From NCBI GenBank assembly GCA_021413705.1, contig JAIOPX010000016.1, positions 1 through 64,000 of the forward strand: 64,000 nt of DNA, written 5' to 3'. The translations under genes were made by a program, and so were the position numbers. This DNA comes from Planctomycetota bacterium. GTDB lineage: Bacteria > Planctomycetota > Planctomycetia > Pirellulales > UBA7805. The notes under the pieces were generated by a model, which was given only the letters and a program-made list of their open reading frames with translations, was not told the origin of the DNA and ran no database searches. Shown here piece by piece: positions 36,930 to 46,348 of this stretch (its first letter is position 1; each line of letters begins with the position of its first letter).

Positions 36930-38173
36930 GTGAGGGCCAAGAGCAAGGATGGTTGTCCAGTTTTTTGAGGCGGTATCGCAATGAAGTGGGGCTCGTCATC
37001 GCCATTTTCGCGGTGGTGAGCTTCACCACGGCGATGGATCCCGCGTATCGAGAAAAGCCGTGGTCCAACGCTACGGAATTGCTGCGCCAGGTGTCGATGG
37101 TGGGCATCTTCGCGCTCGGGGCCGCGCTGGTGATCATCGCCGGCGGGATCGATCTCTCCAGCGGTTCAGTCATCGCATTTAGCGGAGCGATCTGCGCTTC
37201 GCTCATGTTGGCGCTGGCGCCAGTGGATGATCAGGGCCACGCGATCGTGAGCAGCCTCAGCACCAGGATTCTGTTGCTGGCCATCCTGGGTACGCTGGCG
37301 GTCGGTTTTCTCATAGGCACGTTCCACGCCTGGTTGATAACTGTCGTGGGGCTTCCTCCGTTTGTGGCGACCCTGGCTTCGCTGGTGGGGCTGCGTAGTC
37401 TGGCCCGTGTGTTGGTGCCGGCGGTGAGCAAGCTTTATACAGGAAACGACACCAAGCAGCTCTACGTTTATGATGATGCTTTCCGCCAGTTGGGTTCGAC
37501 GTGGTGGATTCCCTTAGTGATTTTTGTGATCCTGGCGATTGCGATGTGGGTGTTGCTGAGCAAGACCGTGGTCGGGCGGCACCTGTATGCCATGGGTGGG
37601 AATGAACAGGCGGCGCGCCTCAGCGGCATCCGCACCGATCGGCTCAAGTGGCTGGCCTACGCGATCGCCGCCATGACAGCATCGTTAGCCGGCATCCTGT
37701 ATTGCGCGTACGTGGCCACGGCCGATCCCGAAAAAGTGGGCCGGGGCTATGAATTGACGGCCATCGCCGCCGCCGTTGTGGGTGGATGCAGCCTGCAAGG
37801 AGGAATCGGCACGGTGCAAGGGGTTCTCTTGGGCGTATTATTCCTGCGAGTCGTGATCGATGCCGTCGCCAAGTTGATCAAAGGAGGAACGGCGGACGAT
37901 TTTGAAGGGATGATCGTAGGTTTGCTGGTCGTGCTCGCCGTTGCCTTTAACGAGCTTCGACAAGGACGAGGAGGACGCAAGCAGGAGTTTTTTCCCGGTG
38001 TGCTGGGACTAATGACGATGGTGATTCTCACCGGCGGCGCAGGCATGATGGCCACGTTGACGATCAGTCTGCGGGCTGGCTGGATCGCTGCCATCGTTGC
38101 TGCGGTGGTATTGGTTGCCATTCGCCTCTTGGAAAGCCGACGCCGTACAAGTGATCGAAAGTCGGCCGCCTAA
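36926..38173 (+). CDS. Sugar ABC transporter permease (ribose type)
   Basis: 'GAALVIIAGGIDLSSGSVIAFSGAI', 'YAMGGNEQAARLSGIRTDRLKWLAYAIAAMTASLAGILY'; ATGA overlap with upstream gene. Confidence 0.94.
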   Translation: MSEGQEQGWLSSFLRRYRNEVGLVIAIFAVVSFTTAMDPAYREKPWSNATELLRQVSMVGIFALGAALVIIAGGIDLSSGSVIAFSGAICASLMLALAPVDDQGHAIVSSLSTRILLLAILGTLAVGFLIGTFHAWLITVVGLPPFVATLASLVGLRSLARVLVPAVSKLYTGNDTKQLYVYDDAFRQLGSTWWIPLVIFVILAIAMWVLLSKTVVGRHLYAMGGNEQAARLSGIRTDRLKWLAYAIAAMTASLAGILYCAYVATADPEKVGRGYELTAIAAAVVGGCSLQGGIGTVQGVLLGVLFLRVVIDAVAKLIKGGTADDFEGMIVGLLVVLAVAFNELRQGRGGRKQEFFPGVLGLMTMVILTGGAGMMATLTISLRAGWIAAIVAAVVLVAIRLLESRRRTSDRKSAA

Positions 38174-38203
38174 AGCTGGCAGTCCGTCCATTGAATTGTT
38201 GCC

Positions 38204-39742
38204 ATGATCGATTCAACCCCACTGATCGCCATCGACCATGTCACCAAGCGCTACCCTGGCGTGGTGGCGCTCGACGATGTGTCGTTCGACATCCTTTCCG
38301 GCGAGCTGCATGCCATCTGTGGCGAGAATGGCGCCGGCAAAAGCACCCTCATGAAAATCCTCTCGGGCGTGGTCGCCGAGCATGAAGGGGAGATTCGCAT
38401 CCGAGGCCAACGCGCGTCGTTTCGTGGCACGCGCGATGCGGAAGCCGTCGGCGTGGCCATCATCCACCAGGAACTTAACCTGGTGGAAGATCTCTCCGTG
38501 GCCGCCAACATCTTTCTGGGGCGCGAACTGCGCGGGCCGCTGGGCTTGCTGAAAGACCGCGAGATGGAAACGCGGGCAGGCGATCTGCTGCGGAGCCTGG
38601 AATGCGAAGTGCGTCCCGATGCCCGCGCGGGCAGCCTCCGCGTTGGCGATCAACAGCTTGTCGAAATCGCCAAGGCTCTGTCGATCGAAGCCGACATCCT
38701 GATTATGGATGAGCCGACCAGTGCTCTGACTGAAACCGAAGTGGCCCGGCTGTATCGCGTCATCACGCGGCTGCGGGAGCGCGGCGTGACCATCCTCTAT
38801 ATCTCCCACAAGATGGACGAGATCTTCCGCCTGGCCGATCGCATCACCGTGTTGCGCGACGGCCGCTGGGTGCGCACGTTGGGGAAGGATCAAACGACTG
38901 CCCGGGAGGTCACGCATCTGATGGTCGGCCGCGAGATCGAGCAGACCCATTTTGACGAGCCGCGCCGGCCTGGGGAGGTGGTGCTGGCCGTCGAGAAATT
39001 GTCGCTGGCCTGGCCGGGACACGCTCGAGCATGGCGCTTGCACGAAGTGAGTTTTGAACTTCGCCGCGGCGAAGTGCTCGGCATCGCGGGACTGATGGGA
39101 GCCGGCCGCACGGAATTGCTCGAATGCCTCTTCGGAGCCAGCGGTTTGCTGCCAACTGGCTCGATTCGCCTCGATGGCCGCAGAGTCCGCTTCGAGCATC
39201 CGCGCGAAGCACTGCAGGCTGGCTTGGCACTGGTCACCGAAGACCGCAAGCGGCTGGGGCTATTCGCTCAGATGGACGTGGGGGAGAACGTCACCGTTTG
39301 TTCGCTCGGCAAGGCGGCCACTTGCGGGTTGATCGGCCGCGGCAGAGAAGACGCCATTGCGGCCGGCAGCGTGAAGCGGCTGGGTGTGAAAACGGCCGGC
39401 CTTCGCACAGCCATCACCAGTCTCAGCGGCGGCAACCAGCAAAAAACGATCATCGGCCGCTGGTTGCTGACGGAACCCAAAGTGTTGCTGTTGGATGATC
39501 CGACCCGGGGCGTCGATGTGGGGGCCAAGGCAGAATTGTATCGCCTGATCGATCAACTCTGCCGACAGCAACTTGGCGTGATCGTCACCTCGAGCGAATT
39601 GCCGGAACTGCTGACGCTCTGCGATCGGATTCTCGTGCTCTGCGAAGGGCGCGTGACGGGCGAGTTTGATCGTAGCCAGGCGACCGAGCAGAAGATCATG
39701 GAAGCGGCTACGATGCGCGAAGTAGCCAACGCGATTGCCTAA
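38204..39742 (+). CDS. Sugar ABC transporter ATP-binding protein (duplicated ATPase, RbsA-like)
   Basis: 'AICGENGAGKSTLMKILSGV', 'LIMDEPTSALTETEV', second half 'SLSGGNQQKTIIGRWLLTEPKVLLLDDPTRGVDVGAKAELYRLI'. Confidence 0.97.
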   Translation: MIDSTPLIAIDHVTKRYPGVVALDDVSFDILSGELHAICGENGAGKSTLMKILSGVVAEHEGEIRIRGQRASFRGTRDAEAVGVAIIHQELNLVEDLSVAANIFLGRELRGPLGLLKDREMETRAGDLLRSLECEVRPDARAGSLRVGDQQLVEIAKALSIEADILIMDEPTSALTETEVARLYRVITRLRERGVTILYISHKMDEIFRLADRITVLRDGRWVRTLGKDQTTAREVTHLMVGREIEQTHFDEPRRPGEVVLAVEKLSLAWPGHARAWRLHEVSFELRRGEVLGIAGLMGAGRTELLECLFGASGLLPTGSIRLDGRRVRFEHPREALQAGLALVTEDRKRLGLFAQMDVGENVTVCSLGKAATCGLIGRGREDAIAAGSVKRLGVKTAGLRTAITSLSGGNQQKTIIGRWLLTEPKVLLLDDPTRGVDVGAKAELYRLIDQLCRQQLGVIVTSSELPELLTLCDRILVLCEGRVTGEFDRSQATEQKIMEAATMREVANAIA

Positions 39743-40815
39743 CCCGCGCGGCTGGCAGCGCCGGGATGCACAACTGCTTTTTCTGGAGCGCCGATGCGAA
39801 CGATCAGCTTTTCAAGCACCAGCCGGGCCCGCGCGGGGGCCGAGCTGACACCCTTCATCGCCAAATCCGCCTCCAGCAGCCAGCGATAGATCTGGCCGCC
39901 ACGAGTGCGACCCAGCCGCATCAGCCGCGGTTCCACCTGGCGGATCACGAAGGGACGGCAACCGGCCTGCGTGAGCGCTTCGGATAGTTTCAGCGGCTGC
40001 CTCGTCCCCTGGGCGGCGATGTAGAGCCGCGTCGCCCGGGCAAGCATTCGCAGTGTGAAGGCGATTTGACCCAGGATGGCGATGGGATGTTCACCGGCCA
40101 GAATCAAGCGATCGAGTTGCTGCAAGGCGTCGGCCGTGCGACCTTCGCAGGCGGCGTCGAGCATCTCCCAGCCGGTGCGGGCACGCCAGCCGCCGACGGT
40201 GTCTTTGACCATCTCGGGGGTAATCTCGCCGCCGGGACCGGCGATCAGCGATAGTTTCGAGATCTCCTGGTCGAGCAGGCCCAGGTCGGCGCCGATGATC
40301 TCCAGCAATTGATCGACCGCGCCGGAGGCCAGCTTCGCGCCTCGGTTTTTCGCCGTTGCGGCAATCCATTTGGCCACAGCCGCCGTGCCGGGTGTCTTGC
40401 AATCGATTTGCAGCCCGGTCTCGGCCACCGTTTTGTAAAGCCGGGTGGTGGCCGCCCAGGTGGTGACCATCAACAGCAGGATGCCGCTGGTCTTGGGCTT
40501 GCGGACGTAATCTTCCAGTTCGCTGCGGAAGCGGCTGACGAAGGAGTCGGCATCTTCCACAATGACAAGCCGCTGCCCGCCGCCGAACATGGACATGGTC
40601 GAGAGTTCATCCATCACGTCGCGAAGCTCGGCCTCCGAGCCGTCGGCCTTGCAGAGCGACAACTCAGCGTCGTCGGTCGTCAGCACATTTTGCCGGATCG
40701 CGGCCACAACTTGTCGCTTCAAATAGGCATCGTCGCCAAACACCACACACACCGACTTCGGCGCGTGGCTGTCCAACTTGGCGAGGAAATCGAGAGCGAC
40801 GATCGAGGCGGACAT
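39739..40815 (-). CDS. holA: DNA polymerase III subunit delta
   Basis: 'CVVFGDDAYLKRQVVAAIRQNVL', 'LIVEDADSFVSRFRSELEDYVRKPKTSGILLLMVTTW...KTVAETGLQIDCKTP'. Confidence 0.9.
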   Translation of the reverse strand: MSASIVALDFLAKLDSHAPKSVCVVFGDDAYLKRQVVAAIRQNVLTTDDAELSLCKADGSEAELRDVMDELSTMSMFGGGQRLVIVEDADSFVSRFRSELEDYVRKPKTSGILLLMVTTWAATTRLYKTVAETGLQIDCKTPGTAAVAKWIAATAKNRGAKLASGAVDQLLEIIGADLGLLDQEISKLSLIAGPGGEITPEMVKDTVGGWRARTGWEMLDAACEGRTADALQQLDRLILAGEHPIAILGQIAFTLRMLARATRLYIAAQGTRQPLKLSEALTQAGCRPFVIRQVEPRLMRLGRTRGGQIYRWLLEADLAMKGVSSAPARARLVLEKLIVRIGAPEKAVVHPGAASRAG

Positions 40816-41064
40816 CCGTGCTTTCCCTGTGTGAGCTATGGGAACCCATCCCGAATATATCGGATGGAGCGGGGGGCCGGCAGTAGCCGAACCGACTGAA
40901 GAGGAGGGTCAATACAGGATAGGATAACTCCATGTAAAGACGAGACTTAGACGCTTTAAAGGCATGTGGACAACCTGTGTGGACTGGGCGATTTTCCTAC
41001 GAAGGCCAAGGCTGCTATCATGCTGACAGACCAGAAGCACCCCCTCTTCCAGGAGCAAATTGCC

Positions 41065-41478
41065 ATGCGAGCCGTGATAGCAAGTGCGTTGGGCCTTTTG
41101 GCAGTTGGATTGGCAGCGCGAACCGTATCTGCGTGCAGTTGCATTCAGCCCCCACCGCCGCAGCAGGCGATGGAGGCCTCGTCGGCCGTGTTTACCGGCA
41201 AGGTGGTCGAGATTCAACAAGGTCAACAACAGTTCGCTCCGAAGCGCGTGACGTTTGAAGTAGATCGGTCGTACAAGGGATTGGATGGCGGCCGCGTGGA
41301 GGTGACGACAGCCGCGGATGGCGCCATGTGTGGCTTTGGGTTTCAAAAGGGGAAAAGCTATCTGGTGTATTGCTACGGCGACAAAGAATCGCTCAACACC
41401 AATCTGTGTACACGGACCAAGAGCATGGAGAATGCCGGCGACGATCTGAAGGAGCTTGGGGAAGGGAAGAAGCCTTGA
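41065..41478 (+). CDS. Hypothetical secreted cysteine-containing protein (TIMP/NTR-like)
   Basis: 'MRAVIASALGLLAVGLAARTVSACSCIQPPPPQQAMEASSAVFTGKVVEIQ'. Confidence 0.7.
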   Translation: MRAVIASALGLLAVGLAARTVSACSCIQPPPPQQAMEASSAVFTGKVVEIQQGQQQFAPKRVTFEVDRSYKGLDGGRVEVTTAADGAMCGFGFQKGKSYLVYCYGDKESLNTNLCTRTKSMENAGDDLKELGEGKKP

Positions 41479-41515
41479 ACGAAACTGGCATGCGACACAC
41501 TCTGAGCCTGCACCG

Positions 41516-42091
41516 ATGACCAAGAACCGGCTGGAGGCTTTCAGCGACGGTGTGATCGCCATCATTATCACCATCATGGTGCTGGAACTTAAGGCGCCGG
41601 AGGGGATCGATGTGGCGGCATTGCGACCGTTGATACCCGTGTTCTTGAGTTACGTATTGAGCTTTGTTTTCCTGGGCATCTATTGGAACAATCATCATCA
41701 CCTGTTGCAGGCCATCAAGCACGTCGATGGCCGGGTGCTGTGGGCGAACCTCCATCTACTGTTCTGGCTGTCGCTGATTCCGTTCGCCACGGCCTGGATG
41801 GGGGGCAATCATTTCTCAACGTGGCCGGTGGCGATCTATGGCGTGGTGCTGCTCTTGGCTGCCGTGGCATACTTCATCCTCACGCACGTCCTGCTGGCGT
41901 TGCACGGGAGCGACTCGCTGCTGGCGGCAGCGATGGGAGCCGACATCAAGGGAAAGATCTCGATGGCTTCCTACGTGGTGGCGATTCCCCTGGCGTTTGT
42001 CAGCCCCTGGCTGGCCTGCGGCATCTATGTGCTGGTGGCCGTCATGTGGCTAGTGCCCGATTCGCGGATCGAAAAAAAGCTGGCGCAGTGA
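41516..42091 (+). CDS. TMEM175/DUF1211-family integral membrane protein
   Basis: 'MTKNRLEAFSDGVIAIIITIMVLELKAPEG', 'FVFLGIYWNNHHHLL', 'WANLHLLFWLSLIPFATAWMG'. Confidence 0.93.
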   Translation: MTKNRLEAFSDGVIAIIITIMVLELKAPEGIDVAALRPLIPVFLSYVLSFVFLGIYWNNHHHLLQAIKHVDGRVLWANLHLLFWLSLIPFATAWMGGNHFSTWPVAIYGVVLLLAAVAYFILTHVLLALHGSDSLLAAAMGADIKGKISMASYVVAIPLAFVSPWLACGIYVLVAVMWLVPDSRIEKKLAQ

Positions 42092-42154
42092 TGCGGAAAA
42101 AATATTACGGGATAACTGTTGATTGGCAGGTATCATTGCGGTTAGGAGAGTGAC

Positions 42155-42601
42155 ATGGACCAAACCACGTTCTGGAGCCTGATCGACAGAATCGACCGCG
42201 GAGCCCTTAATGCGGGGGATGAAGATGCCGCGGTCGCTCCCCTGATCGATGAACTATCGCGCTGCCCCGAGCAAGAAATGCACGAGTTTGAAGATATCCT
42301 CGCGCAACAGCTTTACGATCTTGATGGGCACATCTATGCGGAAGCCGCGGATGAGTCCGGGCCGTCGGGGGACGCCTTTCTCTATGCGCGGTGCTACGTG
42401 GTCGGATGTGGGCGGGACCACTATGACGCAGTAAAGGCGAACCCCACGCTCATGCCAAAATCGCTCGACCAATGGTGTGAATCGCTCTTGTATGTCGCAT
42501 CGCGGGCCTGGGCAGCGGCCACAGGCAATAATGAAGAGGACTGGGAACACTTTACAGGCGTGAGTTACGAGACCGGGAGCAATAAAGCGAAATGGAAGTG
42601 A
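42155..42601 (+). CDS. DUF4240 domain protein
   Basis: 'MDQTTFWSLIDRIDRGA...EQEMHEFEDILAQQLYDLDGHIYA'. Confidence 0.85.
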   Translation: MDQTTFWSLIDRIDRGALNAGDEDAAVAPLIDELSRCPEQEMHEFEDILAQQLYDLDGHIYAEAADESGPSGDAFLYARCYVVGCGRDHYDAVKANPTLMPKSLDQWCESLLYVASRAWAAATGNNEEDWEHFTGVSYETGSNKAKWK

Positions 42602-42635
42602 ACTCATCGGACGCAAGCCAAACAGGAGCCAGCAC

Positions 42636-43124
42636 ATGCCTCACGGCACCGTACGCGATGTGATCCCGGCTCCAGCGAGCGACGTGTTCGACCTGCTTCA
42701 CGACTATCAGCGGCGGCTGGAGTGGGACACACTGCTGCAGGCGGCCTATCTCACCGACGACCACACTCAGGCGGACCTGGGGGCGGTGTCTATCTGTCGC
42801 GGCAAGTGGATGCTCGGCGGCATCGCTTTGAAAACCCGCTATGTCTCCTTTCGCCGGCCCGAAGTGGCAGCCGTGAAAATGCTCGACCGGCCGCCGTTGT
42901 TCGAAGAATTCGCCGCCACGATCCGGCACCAAGACTTGGAGGGAGACTGTTCTTCAATTGAGTATGTCTTCCACTTTTCGGCCCGGCCGAAGTGGCTGCG
43001 GCCAGTGCTTCAACCGTTGATGACTTGGGTCTTTGCAGTGGAAACGAGGAAGCGACTGCGGGCGCTGCGGAACTATTTTGAGCGGCAGAGACAAGGCACA
43101 TGCCACACCAGCGCAAGCAAGTAA
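42636..43124 (+). CDS. SRPBCC/polyketide cyclase-like protein
   Basis: 'VIPAPASDVFDLLHDYQRRLEWDTLLQAAYLTDD'. Confidence 0.75.
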   Translation: MPHGTVRDVIPAPASDVFDLLHDYQRRLEWDTLLQAAYLTDDHTQADLGAVSICRGKWMLGGIALKTRYVSFRRPEVAAVKMLDRPPLFEEFAATIRHQDLEGDCSSIEYVFHFSARPKWLRPVLQPLMTWVFAVETRKRLRALRNYFERQRQGTCHTSASK

Positions 43125-43834
43125 AATGGGTCGCTCAACTTTCCCACGTTCAGGAAGTGTCGTTGCTTGGCACGGCCGACCTGGATTATTGGAACGACCG
43201 ATTACGCGGCAAGTCGCTGACTCCCACGGAGCGCGGCGGCCAGGCGCAAATGCTGCTCATCGCTGCCGCCGCCAGGTTTTGCGGCTTGCGGTTTCGAGAG
43301 TTGAGCATTTCGGTGCTGGCGCATCGGCAGACGGAAGGCGGTCGGATCGAAGGAGCCTATTTGCTGCAAGCCTTCAATTCACGGCAGTTGTTTGCATTCT
43401 GTGAACGGGCATTCTTTGCTACTCCTTACGCTCACGGCAATGTCCGGGTTGCCACCGAGCCTGCTGCGATCGAATTGGCAGTCGGGGGTCATCAGGTCGT
43501 GACCGCGAGCATGGAATCGCGGCAGCCCATACGAACTGGCCCGGACGGCTTCGATGGCCCGGTGTTCCTCCCCAGGTCCGCAGTCGAGGAGCCACGCATG
43601 TTCTTGGCCCGGATAGGTGGCCACACATCGGTGTATTCCTTCGAGGCGGCCGAAGACGTTTTGGCAATCGATCCGAATGGCAACGCCGCGCTTCAGTCGC
43701 TGGTCGATTCGCATTTCACGCCTCGGCAGTGGTCCATTCGCCCGAATGCCGATCATGCGAAATCGAAGACTTATAGCTGGCACGAGGGAATTGCCTGCAT
43801 CAAGCCGCCCGCCGGAAAAATCGCCGAAAAATAG
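43100..43834 (+). CDS. Hypothetical protein
   Basis: ORF overlapping the preceding gene by 25 bp; coding-like composition. Confidence 0.65.
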   Translation: MPHQRKQVKWVAQLSHVQEVSLLGTADLDYWNDRLRGKSLTPTERGGQAQMLLIAAAARFCGLRFRELSISVLAHRQTEGGRIEGAYLLQAFNSRQLFAFCERAFFATPYAHGNVRVATEPAAIELAVGGHQVVTASMESRQPIRTGPDGFDGPVFLPRSAVEEPRMFLARIGGHTSVYSFEAAEDVLAIDPNGNAALQSLVDSHFTPRQWSIRPNADHAKSKTYSWHEGIACIKPPAGKIAEK

Positions 43835-43922
43835 GATGACACGCCGTGACGCCAGATGTGGAAGCATCATGCGAGTGGCTTGTCAAAAATCGTCTCGTGC
43901 GCTAAAATGGAAGGTCTTGCCC

Positions 43923-43995
43923 GGGGCGGTAGCTCAGTTGGGAGAGCGCTGCGTTCGCAATGCAGAGGTCGAGGGTTCAACTCCCTTCCGCTCCA
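43923..43995 (+). tRNA. tRNA-Ala (anticodon CGC)
   Basis: Cloverleaf GGGGCGG TA GCTC..GAGC G CTGCG-TTCGCAA-TGCAG AGGTC GAGGG-TTCAACT-CCCTT CCGCTCC A; acceptor stem pairs. Confidence 0.93.
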
Positions 43996-44659
43996 CTTAA
44001 TCTAAACGATTGCAGTACAAGGGATTGCGTCAATTGATGACGTGATCCCTTTACTGTTTTGTGGGGCGCGGAGATACCTTTGGAGATACCTTTCGGAGAA
44101 CGAAAGGGAAAGTTTAAGGTACAGAGTCAGGCATCACTTTCGGAGCCTTGGCTGGCTTCCTCGTGGCTCATCGAATGGCACAACCACCGAATGGACACCT
44201 TTCTTTTTGAGTCCGTCTGAAGGCCATCACGGCGTCCTGCAGCTACATGTTATTCAGGATCGCGTCAATTTACATTTCGGAGGTAGCAACCGTGCTTCCT
44301 CGTTGTGCAAGACCTCCGGAGCCCAATCATGACTCGCGCCTATCGCGATGAACTTCAAGCCGCCTTGTATGATCATCCGGCGTGCCGGTTCCTATCACGA
44401 AGATCGCAATCGATCTGCTCAACGACGCCTTTCATTGGGATCCTCTAGCCTTGAACCCGTCCGCCTTGTGCGCAACGATTGCGCACGATGTCCCCACCTG
44501 CAGAACTGGCTCTAGGAACGCATAGGACCGTCAGGGTGAGCGGCGTATCGTGACATCTTACAGAAGTCCAGCCTGCTGTTGTCCTGGATATTTTAGCCAC
44601 GTGCAAGCACTCAGAGCCGCATGGTCTTGATCTCGTCGCGGACGCCTCGCAGCAAGCGA

Positions 44660-45844
44660 TCAGGTTGGCCTCGGCCGGTGCCGTGCGTCGTGCTTAAAAG
44701 CACTTCCACGAAATAGTGCTTGCGTGCCAAACTGTTCGCGGAGCCGATCCCCCACCTTATCGAGCCGCTCTTGTTTTCCGCGATCCTCTTCATCGAAGAG
44801 CAGCCCCTGCGTCACGCCCGTGCGATCAATATCGCTGACGCCCATTCCCAGCAATCGCATCGGTAGATAATCGCCAGGCACGCGCGTGTTAAGCAATTCG
44901 TTGGCGACTTCCCACAGCTCGTTGGTGTTGCTGGTGGGTTGAGGCAGCTTGCGGGAACGTGTGATGGTTCGGAAGTCAGCGGAACGCACCTTGATTTCCA
45001 CAGTTCTGCCTCGCAGATCATGCCGCCGTAATCTCCGGGCCACCTGTTCTGTCAGTGCCAGCAGCCAGGCTCGCAGCGTTTCCTGATCATCAAGGTCTAT
45101 AGCAAATGTCGTTTCGTGGGAAATCGACTTGGCCTCCCGGTCTGGCACGACGGGACGGCGGTCGATGCCATGGGCCAGTTCCCACAAGTGCTCGCCGCTA
45201 CTACCGAACTGATTCTTGAGGACCATCGGCGAAAGCTGGCGCAATTGACCGATGCTTCGCACACCTAGTCCATGAAAGATTTTGCTGGTCTGGCGCCCCA
45301 CGCCCCACAGGCGCTCCACCGGCAAGGGGTCGAGGAACTCCTGGATCTGGCTTGAATCGACGACTACCATTCCATCTGGCTTCTGAAGGTCGCTGGCGAT
45401 CTTAGCCAGGAACTTATTGGGGGCCACCCCGACCGAGGCAATCAGGTCGGCTTCATGACGGATGGCATCTTTGATCTGACGTCCAATCGACTCCGAGGAG
45501 CCAAAGAGGCCCTCGCTGCCGGTAACGTCCAGGAATGCTTCATCCAGGGAGAGCGGCTCGACCAGCGGCGTAAAGCGGTGGAAGATGTCGCGGATCTGGT
45601 GGGAGACCTGGGCATAGTGGTCCATGCGGCAGGGCAGAACGATGGCTTGCGGACAAAGCCTGTATGCAGTCGACGACGGCATGGCGCTGTGGACGCCGAA
45701 CTTGCGGGCAGCGTAATTGGCAGCTGCCACTACGCCACGCTGACCAGGTGTGCCTCCAACGATGACGGGCTTCCCCTTCAGCTCGGGTCGATCGCGCTCT
45801 TCGACCGAGGCATAGAAGGCGTCCATGTCAACGTGGAGGATCAT
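44660..45844 (-). CDS. dinB: DNA polymerase IV (Y-family)
   Basis: 'MILHVDMDAFYASVEERDRPELKGKPVIVGG', 'EPLSLDEAFLDVTGS', 'SVGVAPNKFLAKIASDLQKPDGMVVV', 'LWGVGRQTSKIFHGLGVRSIGQL'. Confidence 0.97.
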   Translation of the reverse strand: MILHVDMDAFYASVEERDRPELKGKPVIVGGTPGQRGVVAAANYAARKFGVHSAMPSSTAYRLCPQAIVLPCRMDHYAQVSHQIRDIFHRFTPLVEPLSLDEAFLDVTGSEGLFGSSESIGRQIKDAIRHEADLIASVGVAPNKFLAKIASDLQKPDGMVVVDSSQIQEFLDPLPVERLWGVGRQTSKIFHGLGVRSIGQLRQLSPMVLKNQFGSSGEHLWELAHGIDRRPVVPDREAKSISHETTFAIDLDDQETLRAWLLALTEQVARRLRRHDLRGRTVEIKVRSADFRTITRSRKLPQPTSNTNELWEVANELLNTRVPGDYLPMRLLGMGVSDIDRTGVTQGLLFDEEDRGKQERLDKVGDRLREQFGTQALFRGSAFKHDARHRPRPT

Positions 45845-45889
45845 TCGGCAACCTAACGGTGAGGAGGCGCTCGTTGACAACTGTGGCCA

Positions 45890-46264
45890 TCAATGCACCC
45901 ATTTCTTCGGAAATCCTTCCAGTGCTCCGCCTGAGGTCGGTTTCCACAGCACAACCTGGTCTATCTGCCTAGCGAGTTCAACATCGCTGTTCGTGATCGC
46001 CCGCACGCGGTGGGTTTGCAGCTTGACCGTCACCTTGGCGTAGCCGATGCTCAGGTCCGGGTGATGCCAGGCAGCCTCAGCCAAGTATCCGATGGTGGAT
46101 GTCAGCATCATCGTGTGCGGCCAGCCGGGCGTCGTGTATGTGCGCCGCAACCAACCCTCGCGGACCTCCCAGTCCGGTAGACCGGCCAGGGCGTCGTTCA
46201 GCTCGGATTCGGTCAGGACATGATCTTCTGGCATGAACTTGGCCTCCTTACGATCTGATGCCAA
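45890..46264 (-). CDS. 4a-hydroxytetrahydrobiopterin dehydratase (pterin carbinolamine dehydratase)
   Basis: 'LTESELNDALAGLPDWEVREGWLRRTY...AEAAWHHPDLSIGYAKVTVKLQTH'. Confidence 0.94.
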   Translation of the reverse strand: MASDRKEAKFMPEDHVLTESELNDALAGLPDWEVREGWLRRTYTTPGWPHTMMLTSTIGYLAEAAWHHPDLSIGYAKVTVKLQTHRVRAITNSDVELARQIDQVVLWKPTSGGALEGFPKKWVH

Positions 46265-46348
46265 CGCGGTATGCTGGGCACAGCCGTGAAATTCAATTAA
46301 ATGGTACCACTGCCCCAGCGAACATTAAATGACTCGGCGAAGCACCCG

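Noticed and set aside
38213-39199. 328-aa minus-strand ORF opposite the sugar ABC ATPase
   Set aside because: Antisense shadow; no domain signal
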